Of a stretch of DNA of 64,000 nt, positions 1 through 8,287 are shown one piece after another. The DNA is from TMED27 sp964350435. GTDB taxonomy: Bacteria > Pseudomonadota > Alphaproteobacteria > Micavibrionales > Micavibrionaceae. The stretch spans positions 1-64,000 of the forward strand of contig CAYGJS010000005.1 in the NCBI GenBank assembly GCA_964350435.1, given 5' to 3'. The notes beneath the pieces were generated by a model. The model had not been told where the DNA came from. It was given only the letters and a program-made list of their open reading frames with translations, and did no database searches. Position numbers and translations under genes: made by a program. Each line of letters opens with the position of its first letter. The first letter of the stretch is position 1.

Positions 1-2
1 GC

Positions 3-878
3 GGGACGGATCAATATTACACCAGCGGCGTGCGGGCAACCTATTTCAACGTGAACACCGATGTGCCGCCGATTATGGACGAGCTCGCGGATGCTATCCC
101 GACATTTGATCTCAATGAAACCACCAGTACGTTTTTTACGCTGGGGCAGAATATATTTACGCCCCAAGATATCACGCTGCGCGGTAATCAGGATCGTGAC
201 CGTCCCTGGGCGGCCTGGCTATACGGGTCTGTGGGACTGGCTACGCTATCGCAAAATCATATTGATGAGATGGAAGTGACGATCGGCGTTGTCGGGCCGG
301 AAGCCCTGGGGGAGCAGACGCAAAAGCTTGTCCACAAGCATGTGACGGACTCCCCTACTCCACGAGGATGGGACAACCAAATCGGCTTCGAGCCGGGGGT
401 TATTATATCGGGGCAGCGGCGTTGGTTTGATTTTTGGGATGCGCGGGTGGCGGGGCTGGAGATGAAAGCGGTGCCGAATGTGAATGTATCGCTGGGCAAT
501 ATTTACACCTATGCGGGCACAGGTATGACCTTCACTATCGGCCCGTATCAGGATATTTTGCAAGATACGCCGCCGCGGGTGCGCCCCGCCATGCCGGGAT
601 CAGGATATTTCGAGACGCCGGATCAGGGGTGGAGCTGGCACGGGTTTGCCAGCATAGACGGGCGGGCGGTTGCGCGGGATATATTCCTCGATGGCAATAC
701 GTTTCGCGACAGCCATAGTGTTGACAAGAACGTTCTGGTCGGCGATGTGAGCGCAGGGATTGCGATGACGATTGATCGCTACCGCTTGTCCTATGCCGTG
801 AATGCACGCAGCAAGGAATTTGACGGGCAAGACGGCAGCAGTATTTTCGGGTCGCTCACTTTCTCTACACGTTTCTAA
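3..878 (+). CDS. Lipid A deacylase LpxR family protein (DUF2219), 5' end missing
   Basis: The reading frame is open to the left edge, where residues read GTDQYYTSGV, the usual start of the mature LpxR barrel, so the true start and signal peptide lie outside the window. Further family signatures are LGQNIFTPQDI, VGPEALGEQTQ, HKHVTDSPTPRGWDNQ and a C-terminus ending in Phe (FSTRF), typical of an outer-membrane beta-barrel. LpxR removes the 3'-acyloxyacyl chain of lipid A in the outer membrane. A GTG at position 30 could be mistaken for a start, but it falls inside the conserved barrel. Family assignment is good; activity on lipid A is inferred. Confidence 0.85.
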   Translation, partial: GTDQYYTSGVRATYFNVNTDVPPIMDELADAIPTFDLNETTSTFFTLGQNIFTPQDITLRGNQDRDRPWAAWLYGSVGLATLSQNHIDEMEVTIGVVGPEALGEQTQKLVHKHVTDSPTPRGWDNQIGFEPGVIISGQRRWFDFWDARVAGLEMKAVPNVNVSLGNIYTYAGTGMTFTIGPYQDILQDTPPRVRPAMPGSGYFETPDQGWSWHGFASIDGRAVARDIFLDGNTFRDSHSVDKNVLVGDVSAGIAMTIDRYRLSYAVNARSKEFDGQDGSSIFGSLTFSTRF

Positions 879-913
879 TGACAATGTCGCTCTTGGCCTG
901 TAGCATTTGAATC

Positions 914-1228
914 ATGAAATATGATCTTCTCCATATCCAAGGCAAGCCTTATGTCCTTATTCCTTTGCATGATTATCGCGGCATGATGAGCGAAGGCGCG
1001 TCCGAAAATTTACCGAATGATATTCTTGACGCCCTGACGGCGCGGGAGCAAAGCCCCGTCAAAATCCTTCGTAAACATCGCGGGATGACGCAGGTGGATC
1101 TGGCGCGGCAAGCCGGGATTTCCCGCCCCTATCTGACCGAGATTGAAACAGGGAAGAAGGATGGGTCACTTCGCGCAATGAAGGCCTTGGCGGAAGTGCT
1201 GGGCGTAAACGTGGGCGTTTTGGCTTAA
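914..1228 (+). CDS. XRE-family helix-turn-helix regulator
   Basis: This 104-residue protein has a C-terminal Cro/C1-type helix-turn-helix at about residues 53-103 (RKHRGMTQVDLARQAGISRP, then YLTEIETGKK). The N-terminal half (MKYDLLHIQGKPYVLIP) resembles the dimerisation part of small antitoxin-like regulators. No toxin gene is next to it: upstream is the LpxR-like gene and downstream an unrelated protein. No clear Shine-Dalgarno precedes the ATG. It is probably a DNA-binding repressor; its target is unknown and self-regulation is only a guess. Confidence 0.8.
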   Translation: MKYDLLHIQGKPYVLIPLHDYRGMMSEGASENLPNDILDALTAREQSPVKILRKHRGMTQVDLARQAGISRPYLTEIETGKKDGSLRAMKALAEVLGVNVGVLA

Positions 1229-1377
1229 GAAGCTTTTAATACTTCTCTGATGCACAAAATATTTTTATAGATCCAAAGCTTCAAATGGCCAACGCCCAGT
1301 ATGAAATTTGACAAATCTCGAATTATGGTTTAGGTGCTTTCATAATTAAACTGCGTGTGACCAAGGACTATAATAAA

Positions 1378-2370
1378 ATGAGTTTCAAAACCCGCCCATA
1401 TATTGCCTTTGGTTTAGGCAGCAACCCCCTCAAAAGCTACAGAATTGAAAATAAAGAAGCTTCAATTTCCGCTGTTGCGGGTATGGATGGGACTCTCCCC
1501 CTTACGAGTAATGGCGTTAATGTAGAGATAGACCGGGGTAAACTCCCTCGAAGTTGGGCGCGCGCTGTTTTGGGATTGGGGAATGTTACAGTATCAAACC
1601 CAAACGGCTCATTACTATTTGAAAAAGTCATTAACACAAGTGCGTTTAAACGTGCAGTAGAGCTTGAAGCGTCATTGCCAACTGTCGCTGAAAGAGACGC
1701 GCAAGAGCAGGAAAGAATCCGTAAAGCGCCCCTCTCAAATGTTTTGGTCTATTTTCCCCAAATTCCAAAATCAGTGGAAAGGCTTTTACAAGCTAATGGT
1801 CGGGGCACAGGCTATATCCAAATGGTTACCGAAGGAGACTATGTTAAAAAAGGACAAATCATCGGAAATTTTGGTGACACAGACATTACCGCACCTGTCG
1901 ATGGTCGTATTGAGATGCTGGGTTATCCATCAGCCTGTGACTACGAATGGAATTACGGTTCTTACATTAGAGATTATATCCAAATAGAAAAAAAGAGTGC
2001 GACCGCGGCGTTAGCATCAAGAAGTGACAATCCAGAAATGCTTGTTTTTGGTAAACCTGATATCAGCGATCCGAAAGCAAAATATTCATTCGGTATTAGA
2101 CCATTAGCCGATGTTGACGACAAAGACTTTTTAAGGCTTCGTTACGCATTCGATAATGGTAAAGGGATAGACGATAAAGGAAAGTCGCTCTATAAATTAG
2201 TTTATAGTTATTGGAGTGGTAAGCAATTCCCACCTAGTTTACAAAATGATGAGAAGTTGAAAGCAGAAATTATTTATGGCTTTTGGCCAATGATTGACTC
2301 GGGAAAGACAGTTATTGAAAATCGTCCTTTAAGGTTCACACCAAAACCTGAAGACCCGAGTTACCCTTAA
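1378..2370 (+). CDS. Unrecognised protein with a biotinyl/lipoyl-like barrel-sandwich segment
   Basis: The 330-residue protein was not recognised as a whole. Its middle (about residues 150-205) contains VTEGDYVKKGQIIGNFGDTD followed by ITAPVDGRIEMLG, the turn-rich pattern of a barrel-sandwich hybrid fold as in biotinyl or lipoyl domains, but without the modifiable lysine motif (MKM or DKA). The flanks are polar, with no signal peptide or membrane segment. ATG at 1378 is chosen because AAGGA lies ten bases upstream; a GTG at 1357 is in frame but has no ribosome site. Base use is more AT-rich than in neighbours, which may point to acquisition. Function unknown. Confidence 0.7.
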   Translation: MSFKTRPYIAFGLGSNPLKSYRIENKEASISAVAGMDGTLPLTSNGVNVEIDRGKLPRSWARAVLGLGNVTVSNPNGSLLFEKVINTSAFKRAVELEASLPTVAERDAQEQERIRKAPLSNVLVYFPQIPKSVERLLQANGRGTGYIQMVTEGDYVKKGQIIGNFGDTDITAPVDGRIEMLGYPSACDYEWNYGSYIRDYIQIEKKSATAALASRSDNPEMLVFGKPDISDPKAKYSFGIRPLADVDDKDFLRLRYAFDNGKGIDDKGKSLYKLVYSYWSGKQFPPSLQNDEKLKAEIIYGFWPMIDSGKTVIENRPLRFTPKPEDPSYP

Positions 2371-2571
2371 CACCTAATGGGCAAAGCACACAAAGTCCAG
2401 CCATTCACTTGAATTACTTATTTCGTAGATTAGGGATGGGCGGCATTATTTGCCTTGGAACCGCGAAGCTTTCTCACATATTATTGAATCAGATTTATCA
2501 ATATAGTTTTTTATATAAGCTCATCCTCGGCAGAGTTTGACAAATTATTAAAGAGACTATAATTTCCCTGC

Positions 2572-3030
2572 ATGCCGATATGTCAAGTCATACAGCCTTG
2601 GGAATATGAAGAAATTGCGGAGCTAACTTGGCTTCCGCAGCCTGTGCGCGATGCTTTTGCGCGGTTCAGCCAGCGCCCGCAAGATGCGGTGGCCTTTAAA
2701 TGCGCGCATGAAGGCGCGATCGAAGGCGTTTGCATCGGAAAATTTGTAGAGAATGATTTGGGGCGGCATTTGGTGATTGGCTATTTGAACGTCAAAGATG
2801 GCTGTAGAAACAAAGGGATAGGCAGCGCGCTGCTCAATCGCTTTATACAGATTTCCACACAAAATCAGGTGGCGTGCCGCCTTCAGGTTACGCGCTTTAA
2901 CCGCAAGGCCAAGCGCCTTTATAGCCGGTTTAATTTTGCGCCTATCCCCTACTGCAAAAACCCGGAAACGCTCTGGATGGCGCGGGGGATGGCGCGGGGG
3001 ATGGCGCGGGGGATGGCGCGGAGCGCTTAA
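2572..3030 (+). CDS. GNAT-family N-acetyltransferase
   Basis: This 152-residue protein has the GNAT core: a strand pair around residues 40-75 (FKCAHEGAIEGVCIGK, LVIGYLNV), the acetyl-CoA loop CRNKGIGSALLNRF at about 82-95, and the later LQVTRFNRKAKRLYSRFNF segment typical of the fourth motif. The substrate cannot be told. The C-terminus is built from a 12-bp tandem repeat giving the residues MARG several times, ending MARSA; this tail lies outside the fold and probably arose by slippage. Its stop shares the tetranucleotide TTAA with the convergent ATPase gene. Confidence 0.8.
   Translation: MPICQVIQPWEYEEIAELTWLPQPVRDAFARFSQRPQDAVAFKCAHEGAIEGVCIGKFVENDLGRHLVIGYLNVKDGCRNKGIGSALLNRFIQISTQNQVACRLQVTRFNRKAKRLYSRFNFAPIPYCKNPETLWMARGMARGMARGMARSA
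2977..3021 (+). repeat. 12-bp tandem repeat, 3.75 copies, coding MARG units
   Basis: The unit ATGGCGCGGGGG occurs three times in full and once for nine bases at the 3' end of the acetyltransferase gene. Being a multiple of three, copy number changes keep the frame and only alter tail length. Confidence 0.95.
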
Positions 3031-4517
3031 CGCTTCAAACTTCCCATTAAACCGCGCATGACCTCGCGGGCGATTGTGCGGCCTACGGATGAGCTGAGTG
3101 AACGCACCACAGATTTCACGGCGGCCTCGCCGATGCTTTGGCGGTTGGAGCTGCGCTTTTTGGGGGCGGCTTTTTCGGCGGCTTCTTGAGCGGCTTCAGC
3201 TTGTTTGGTGGCGACTTCGGCGCGTTTCTTGAGGACTTCGAATGCGCTTTCACGATCCACCGTTGTGTCGTATTTCGCGCCCAAACCGCTGGCTTTCATT
3301 TGCATGGCTTTGGCGTCTGCGCTGGCGACGCCGAGTTTGGAGCTTGGCGGGCGGATCAAGGTGCGCTGGACGATTGAGGGCTGGCCTTTGCCTTCAAGGG
3401 TGGACACGAGCGCTTCCCCTACGCCCATGTCGGTGATGACTTCGGCGACATTAAACTCAGGGTTTTCGCGATAGGTTTCGGCGGCTTGCTTGATGCCTTT
3501 TTGCTGTTTCGGTGTGAAGGCGCGGAGCGCGTGCTGGACGCGGTTGCCGAGCTGGCCGAGGATGCTATCGGGGACATCGGCGGGGTTTTGTGTGATGAAG
3601 AACACGCCCACGCCTTTGGAGCGGATCAGGCGCACGACTTGTTCAACCTTTTCCAGCAAAGCCTTGGGCGCGTCATCGAACAGCAAATGGGCCTCATCGA
3701 AGAAGAACACGAGTTTCGGGCGGTCAGCATCGCCGGCTTCGGGGAGTTCCTCGAAGAGTTCGGAGAGCATCCAGAGCAGAAATGTGCCGTAAAGACGCGG
3801 GCTGAGCATGAGTTTATCGGCGGCGAGGATATTGATGTGGCCTCTGCCGTCCAGATCGGTGCGCATGAAATCCTTGAGGTCGAGTGCGGGTTCGCCGAAG
3901 AAATTGGCCGCGCCTTGGTCTTCGAGGCGGAGCAAATTGCGCTGAATAGAGGCCACGGATGCGGGGGATACGTTGCCGTAAGTTGCGCTGATTTCTGCGC
4001 GCTGCTCATGAACGGTGTTGAGCAGAGCGCGAAGGTCTTTGAGGTCTAGCAGCAAAAGCCCCTGCTCGTCCGCGACGCGGAAAGCGATGTTCAGCACGCC
4101 CTCTTGGGTGTCGTTCAGTTCGAGAATACGAGCAAGCAGAAGCGGCCCCATTTCGGATACGGTGGTGCGGACGGGGTGGCCTTGCTCGCCGAATAAATCC
4201 CAGAAGACAGCCGGATAGGCTCTGGCTTTATACTCATCGGTAAAGCCGATATCGGCGGCGCGTTTGGTGAGGAAGTCCTGCATCTCAGAGGGTTGGCAGA
4301 TGCCGGAGAGATCGCCTTTTACATCCGCCATAAAAACCGGCACGCCCGCGTCACTAAAGCCTTCGGCCAGACATTGGAGGGTTACGGTTTTGCCCGTTCC
4401 CGTTGCACCCGCGATTAGACCGTGGCGGTTGCCCCATTTAAGGGGTAGATACTGCGAGGGTTTGTCTTTGCCAACGCTTTGACCAACGTAAATGGCGTCA
4501 TCTCTTAAATTCGTCAT
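3027..4517 (-). CDS. HerA-like / DUF853 family ATPase
   Basis: A 496-residue P-loop ATPase of the DUF853 family, related to HerA/FtsK translocases. Walker A is GATGTGKT at residues 37-44, followed by VFMADVKGDLSGI; Walker B is LVFFFDEAHLLF near residue 270, and sensor-like FFITQNPADVPD follows near 310. The C-terminal part (about 420-496) is Lys/Ala-rich, then VVRSLSSSVGRTIAREVMRG. No membrane segment is seen. Family members are annotated as putative DNA helicases or translocases, but no substrate is established. It stands alone; a dispersed palindromic repeat lies just upstream. Convergent with the acetyltransferase gene, sharing stop bases. Confidence 0.88.
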   Translation of the reverse strand: MTNLRDDAIYVGQSVGKDKPSQYLPLKWGNRHGLIAGATGTGKTVTLQCLAEGFSDAGVPVFMADVKGDLSGICQPSEMQDFLTKRAADIGFTDEYKARAYPAVFWDLFGEQGHPVRTTVSEMGPLLLARILELNDTQEGVLNIAFRVADEQGLLLLDLKDLRALLNTVHEQRAEISATYGNVSPASVASIQRNLLRLEDQGAANFFGEPALDLKDFMRTDLDGRGHINILAADKLMLSPRLYGTFLLWMLSELFEELPEAGDADRPKLVFFFDEAHLLFDDAPKALLEKVEQVVRLIRSKGVGVFFITQNPADVPDSILGQLGNRVQHALRAFTPKQQKGIKQAAETYRENPEFNVAEVITDMGVGEALVSTLEGKGQPSIVQRTLIRPPSSKLGVASADAKAMQMKASGLGAKYDTTVDRESAFEVLKKRAEVATKQAEAAQEAAEKAAPKKRSSNRQSIGEAAVKSVVRSLSSSVGRTIAREVMRGLMGSLKR

Positions 4518-4532
4518 TGTGCTTCTCCTTTA

Positions 4533-4609
4533 GTCATTGCGAGCGTAGCGAAGCAATCCCGTATAGACAAGTAGATTGCTTCGCCAGCTTTAAGCTTCCT
4601 CGCAATGAC
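4533..4609. repeat. Dispersed palindromic repeat, copy 1 (enters the metC 3' end)
   Basis: The element starts GTCATTGCGAGCG, has an internal inverted core (GAAGCAATC and GATTGCTTC) and ends CTCGCAATGAC. Its right 20 bases are inside metC, where they encode the last residues NRHCEEA and supply the stop. Related copies lie at 8194, 12553 and 41478. Confidence 0.9.
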
Positions 4610-5780
4610 GGTTAAACGCTTCGAAGGCGGTTTCGAGGTTATCAATCAAATCCTGAGTATCTTCTAACCCGATTTGCAGGCGGAGCATAGCCCCTTGATG
4701 CGCCCAGCCCGTCGCTGTGCGGCAGTTTTTAAGATATTGCGGCTGGGTGAGGCTTTCATATCCGCCCCAGCTGGAGCCGATGGGGAAGAGCGTCAACGCA
4801 TCGGTGAAGGCGACAACAGCCGCGCGGGGGGCGGGTTTCAAAAGGATACTGAGAATTCCGTTTGCGCCTTTGAAATCGCGTTTCAAAAGCGCGTGGTTAG
4901 GGTCGTTTTCAAGGGCGGGATAAAATACGCGCTCCACTTCGGGGCGGCCTTCCAGATATTGCGCGATTTTGAGGGCGCGCTCGCCGGCTTCCTTGATGCG
5001 GATATGCAAGGTTTTGAGGCCGCGAAGACCGAGATTGGTCTCTTCCGTACCCGCGCACACGCCCAGATCCACGGCTGCTTTTTTGAGCTTGGCGTAGGTG
5101 GTTTCGTCGCGGGCGACGGCGGCGCCGAGCATGCCATCGGAATGGCCGTTAATGTATTTGGTGCAGGACAGGATCGAAACATCCACGCCGTGGCTTAAGG
5201 GTTTAAACAGCACGCCGCTGGCGTAGGAATTATCGCAGATGGAGATGATGCCGGGGTTTTTGGCTTTGGCGGCCTTGAGTATAGCAGGGACATCCTGAAT
5301 TTCGAAGGTCGCGCTGCCCGGGCTTTCCATGTACACCACGGCGGTGTTGTCTTTGATTTTATCGGCAATATTTGCGCCAATCAGCGGGTCATAATATTCA
5401 ACCTCTATGCCCATTTTGGTCAGAACATTGTCGCAGAAAAACCGCGCAGGCGGATAGGCGGTATCGACCATCAGGAGGTGATCGCCGCTTTCGAGGAAAG
5501 CCAGCAGCGCGGTGGTGATCGCCGATTGCCCGGAGGGCGCGGCGATAGCGTTAAAACCGCCCTCGAGTTCGGTAATGCTGTCGGTGAAGGCGCATGTTAA
5601 TGGCGTGCCGTATCGGCCATAGCGGTATTTGGTGTTCGGGTCTTCATAGGCATCGAGATTTTCGTACAGAATGGTCGAAGCGCGGGTGATCGGCGGGTTT
5701 ACGATGCCGTGGTAAGATTTGGGGTCATGGCCAGAATGGATCAGGCGGGTTGTGTCGGCTTGGTTTTTATTTTTGCTCAT
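4590..5780 (-). CDS. metC: Cystathionine beta-lyase (PLP enzyme)
   Basis: A 396-residue member of the Cys/Met metabolism PLP family. Cofactor-binding features are YGRYGTP (about 54-60), the phosphate loop SGQSAITTALLAF, ICDNSYASGVLF, and the Schiff-base lysine in SILSCTKYINGHSDG (K208). The family cleaves cystathionine to homocysteine, pyruvate and ammonia; cystathionine gamma-synthase is less likely because of the MetC-type spacing and STILYENLDAYED near residue 40. Its ATG overlaps the stop of the nitrilase gene (ATGA), so grxC-nitrilase-metC is one transcript. The last residues come from a dispersed repeat, so the native C-terminus may have been replaced. Confidence 0.88.
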   Translation of the reverse strand: MSKNKNQADTTRLIHSGHDPKSYHGIVNPPITRASTILYENLDAYEDPNTKYRYGRYGTPLTCAFTDSITELEGGFNAIAAPSGQSAITTALLAFLESGDHLLMVDTAYPPARFFCDNVLTKMGIEVEYYDPLIGANIADKIKDNTAVVYMESPGSATFEIQDVPAILKAAKAKNPGIISICDNSYASGVLFKPLSHGVDVSILSCTKYINGHSDGMLGAAVARDETTYAKLKKAAVDLGVCAGTEETNLGLRGLKTLHIRIKEAGERALKIAQYLEGRPEVERVFYPALENDPNHALLKRDFKGANGILSILLKPAPRAAVVAFTDALTLFPIGSSWGGYESLTQPQYLKNCRTATGWAHQGAMLRLQIGLEDTQDLIDNLETAFEAFNRHCEEA

Positions 5781-6601
5781 GTTTTTAAATCGTAATCCCT
5801 GTCATGTGTGAGGGCGGGAATGGCGGTTCTTGCCTTTTCAACCTCATCCAAATTGATTTCAGCGGTTATTATACCGACTTCGCCGCCCATTTCAGCCAGA
5901 ATTTCGCCCCATGGGCTTATAATCATGGAATGGCCATAGGTTTGGCGACCGCCTTCGTGCTCGCCGCACTGCGCGGGGGCAATGACGTAGCAGCCTGTTT
6001 CGATGGCGCGGGCGCGCAGGAGAACTTCCCAATGCGCTTTGCCTGTCGGTACCGTGAAGGCCGCGGGGATGGAGAGGATTTGCGCGCCAGCCTTGGCGAG
6101 ATCGCGCCAGTAATGCGGGAAGCGCACATCATAGCACACGCCCATGCCGAGTTTTGCGCCGTCCATTTCGGCGAGCATGCCTTGAGAGCCTGCTTCGAAT
6201 TCACTGCTTTCGCGGTAGAACTCTGTGCGGGAGAGCGTGACATCGAACATGTGGATTTTATCGTATGTGTTTGTGAGATTCCCTTGCGGGGAAAACAGCA
6301 GCGAACGGTTGGCGAGTTTTTCGCCGACGCGCACGCCGATGGAACCGATCAGCAGCCAAACGCCGAGGTCTCTGGCAAGAGTGGCGAAGAATGGAATGGC
6401 GATGTGCGTATCCATATCGCCGGAGCTGGCGACGCGGTCTTTCACATAGCGGCGCATCTGGTCGGTGTTTTCAGGCGTGGTGATAAAAGTCGCCCCCTCC
6501 CCTGCCGCCTTGCGGATCAGGCTCTCGGCTTGTACCAAATTTTCCTGCATATCCGCCGTCACGGAAAGTTGAATGGCGGCGATTTTATAGGTTTCAGGCA
6601 T
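5777..6601 (-). CDS. Carbon-nitrogen hydrolase (Nit1/Nit2-like amidase)
   Basis: A 274-residue nitrilase-superfamily hydrolase with the full Glu-Lys-Cys triad: E44 in TTPENTD, K115 in YDKIHMFDV and C156 in GMGVCYDVRFP. The closest subfamily is Nit, whose members hydrolyse deaminated glutathione or omega-amides. Lying directly after grxC supports a glutathione-repair role, which is inference. It overlaps grxC by eight bases and metC by four, indicating tight translational coupling. No signal peptide, so cytosolic. Confidence 0.88.
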   Translation of the reverse strand: MPETYKIAAIQLSVTADMQENLVQAESLIRKAAGEGATFITTPENTDQMRRYVKDRVASSGDMDTHIAIPFFATLARDLGVWLLIGSIGVRVGEKLANRSLLFSPQGNLTNTYDKIHMFDVTLSRTEFYRESSEFEAGSQGMLAEMDGAKLGMGVCYDVRFPHYWRDLAKAGAQILSIPAAFTVPTGKAHWEVLLRARAIETGCYVIAPAQCGEHEGGRQTYGHSMIISPWGEILAEMGGEVGIITAEINLDEVEKARTAIPALTHDRDYDLKT

Positions 6602-6851
6602 TTAAAAGCTTATCCAATTCACCTTTACCATCCAGCGCGTGAAGATCATCGCAGCCACCGATATGTTTATCATTGATAAAAATCTGCGGCACGGATTTGG
6701 GGCCGCCTGTGCGTTTGATCATCTTTTGGCGGGCTTCGTCATCGCCTGTGATGTCGTATCCTTCGTATTTCACACCTTTTTTATCGAGCAGAGCGCGGGC
6801 GCGGGTGCAATACGGGCAGGTTGTCCAATAATAAATCTCAACTTTCGCCAT
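6594..6851 (-). CDS. grxC: Glutaredoxin 3
   Basis: An 85-residue dithiol glutaredoxin: active site CPYC at residues 12-15 after YYWTT, the cis-proline region SVPQIFIND and the glutathione-binding GGCDDLHAL. It reduces protein disulfides and glutathione mixed disulfides in the cytosol. The ATG at 6851 is chosen because AGGAG lies about nine bases upstream and the protein then starts MAKVEIYYW as in the family; an in-frame ATG 21 bases earlier would add MIQETKS. First gene of the grxC-nitrilase-metC run. Confidence 0.92.
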   Translation of the reverse strand: MAKVEIYYWTTCPYCTRARALLDKKGVKYEGYDITGDDEARQKMIKRTGGPKSVPQIFINDKHIGGCDDLHALDGKGELDKLLNA

Positions 6852-6882
6852 TGATTTTGTCTCCTGTATCAATCATTTCAAT

Positions 6883-6945
6883 GTCATCCCGAAGCGTTTA
6901 CGCTGAAGGATCGAAGATTCTTCAATGCAAGCATTTCAGAATGAC
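6883..6945. repeat. Intergenic palindromic repeat of a second family (TCATCCCGAAGCG type)
   Basis: The segment begins GTCATCCCGAAGCG and ends CAGAATGAC, with GAAGGATC inside, giving an imperfect hairpin between the divergent grxC and ubiH-like genes. A related but distinct element with GAAGGATC/GGATGAC ends is at 34437-34478. It probably carries no gene. Confidence 0.65.
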
Positions 6946-6959
6946 GATAAGGTGAAATA

Positions 6960-8192
6960 GTGAAAAAGCAAATAAATACCGGAGCAGATATTATTATCCT
7001 CGGCGGCGGGGCGGCGGGTTTGACGCTGGCGATTTTGCTCGGGCAGGCGGGATTGAGTGTGAGTATCGTTGATCCGCACAAGCCCGAGGCATTCAAAGAT
7101 ACCGCGCTTTCAGGGCGGACGGTGGCGTTGATGAACGCTTCGCTGAATATCATCAGGGCCGCGGGGGTTTGGGATGTTTTATCACCGCATTGCTGCCCGA
7201 TGGAGAAAATGCGGATTTTTGATGACAGTGATGGCGGGCGGGCTCCGATAGAAGTTGAGTTTCCTGCGCAGGAGATTGGCGCGCAGCAATTCGGCTATAA
7301 CATCCCCAATGGATTATTGCGGGCGGCCTTGTTCGAGCAAGCAGTGAAAACGCCGAATGTGAGATTTATCGAAGCTGCGTTCGAGCGTTTCGAGGTGGGG
7401 GCAAACAATATCGAAGTTACGCTGGGCTCTGGTGAGGTGATCTGCGGGGCAATAATCGTGGGGGCGGATGGGCGGATGTCGGCGGTGCGGGAATTTGCGG
7501 GGATCGCTGCGAAAGTAAAGAAATATAATCAGGTGGCCATGACATGCGTGATAAATCATTCCTGCAGCCATAACAATACATCCACAGAGTTTCACCGCGA
7601 GAACGGGCCAATGGCGCTGGTGCCCCTGCCCGGCAATCAATCCAGCGTGGTGTGGGTGGAAAGTCCGGAGCGCGCCGAAGCGCTTTTGAAACTTCGTAAA
7701 TCAGAATTTGAACAAGCGTTGCAGGATAGATCGCATAATATTCTCGGCGGGGTGACGCTGGAGGTCGGGCCGGAGAGCTGGCCGCTCTGCACAATCAAGG
7801 CGGAAAGCCTGACTGCGCCGCGGCTTGCCTTGATGGCGGAGGCCGCGCACGTGATGTCGCCGATTACGGCGCAAGGATTAAACCTGTCGCTGCGGGATGT
7901 GGCTGCGCTGGCGGAGGTGATTGTGGACGCGGCGCGGGTGGGCTTGGATATCGGTAGTCATGCGGTCTTACGGGCTTACGAAAAACGCAGGATAACGGAT
8001 ATTGAAACCCGCGTATTTGGCGTAGACGCGATGAACCGTTTGGTCAGCACCCCTGCGCTGGGGCTTAAACGCCTGCGCCGCGCGGGGCTGAAATCTCTGG
8101 ACAGCTTGCCGTTGGTGAAAATGATGGCGATGGAGGTTGGCCTTGCGCCGCAAATGGATCAAGGGCGGCTGGCCAAGGGTGATGTCCTCTAA
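6960..8192 (+). CDS. UbiH/UbiF/COQ6-family FAD monooxygenase
   Basis: A 410-residue flavoprotein hydroxylase. The FAD dinucleotide fold is at the N-terminus (IIILGGGAAGLTLAILLG, about 11-28), the GADGRMSAVRE motif near 168 and the second FAD motif MAEAAHVMSPITAQGLNL near 292. The Ala-Glu-Ala-Ala-His form is common in alphaproteobacterial ubiquinone hydroxylases. Likely reaction: O2-dependent ring hydroxylation in ubiquinone synthesis; the ring position cannot be told. The start is GTG at 6960 with AAGGTGA a few bases upstream. A dispersed repeat follows the stop at once. Confidence 0.85.
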   Translation: MKKQINTGADIIILGGGAAGLTLAILLGQAGLSVSIVDPHKPEAFKDTALSGRTVALMNASLNIIRAAGVWDVLSPHCCPMEKMRIFDDSDGGRAPIEVEFPAQEIGAQQFGYNIPNGLLRAALFEQAVKTPNVRFIEAAFERFEVGANNIEVTLGSGEVICGAIIVGADGRMSAVREFAGIAAKVKKYNQVAMTCVINHSCSHNNTSTEFHRENGPMALVPLPGNQSSVVWVESPERAEALLKLRKSEFEQALQDRSHNILGGVTLEVGPESWPLCTIKAESLTAPRLALMAEAAHVMSPITAQGLNLSLRDVAALAEVIVDAARVGLDIGSHAVLRAYEKRRITDIETRVFGVDAMNRLVSTPALGLKRLRRAGLKSLDSLPLVKMMAMEVGLAPQMDQGRLAKGDVL

Positions 8193-8193
8193 A

Positions 8194-8260
8194 GTCATTG
8201 CGAGCGAAGCGAAGCAATCTGCTAACGGATTGCCGCGTCGCTTGTGCTCCTCGCAATGAC
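8194..8260. repeat. Dispersed palindromic repeat, copy 2
   Basis: This is the cleanest intergenic copy: GTCATTGCGAGCGAAGCG at the left, GGATTGCCGCGTCG inside, CTCGCAATGAC at the right. It lies between the convergent ubiH-like and comF genes and may work as a bidirectional hairpin. A stray right end (ACGCAATGAC) follows at 8275-8284. Confidence 0.92.
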
Positions 8261-8287
8261 GAGATGGCTAAAATTACGCAATGACGG

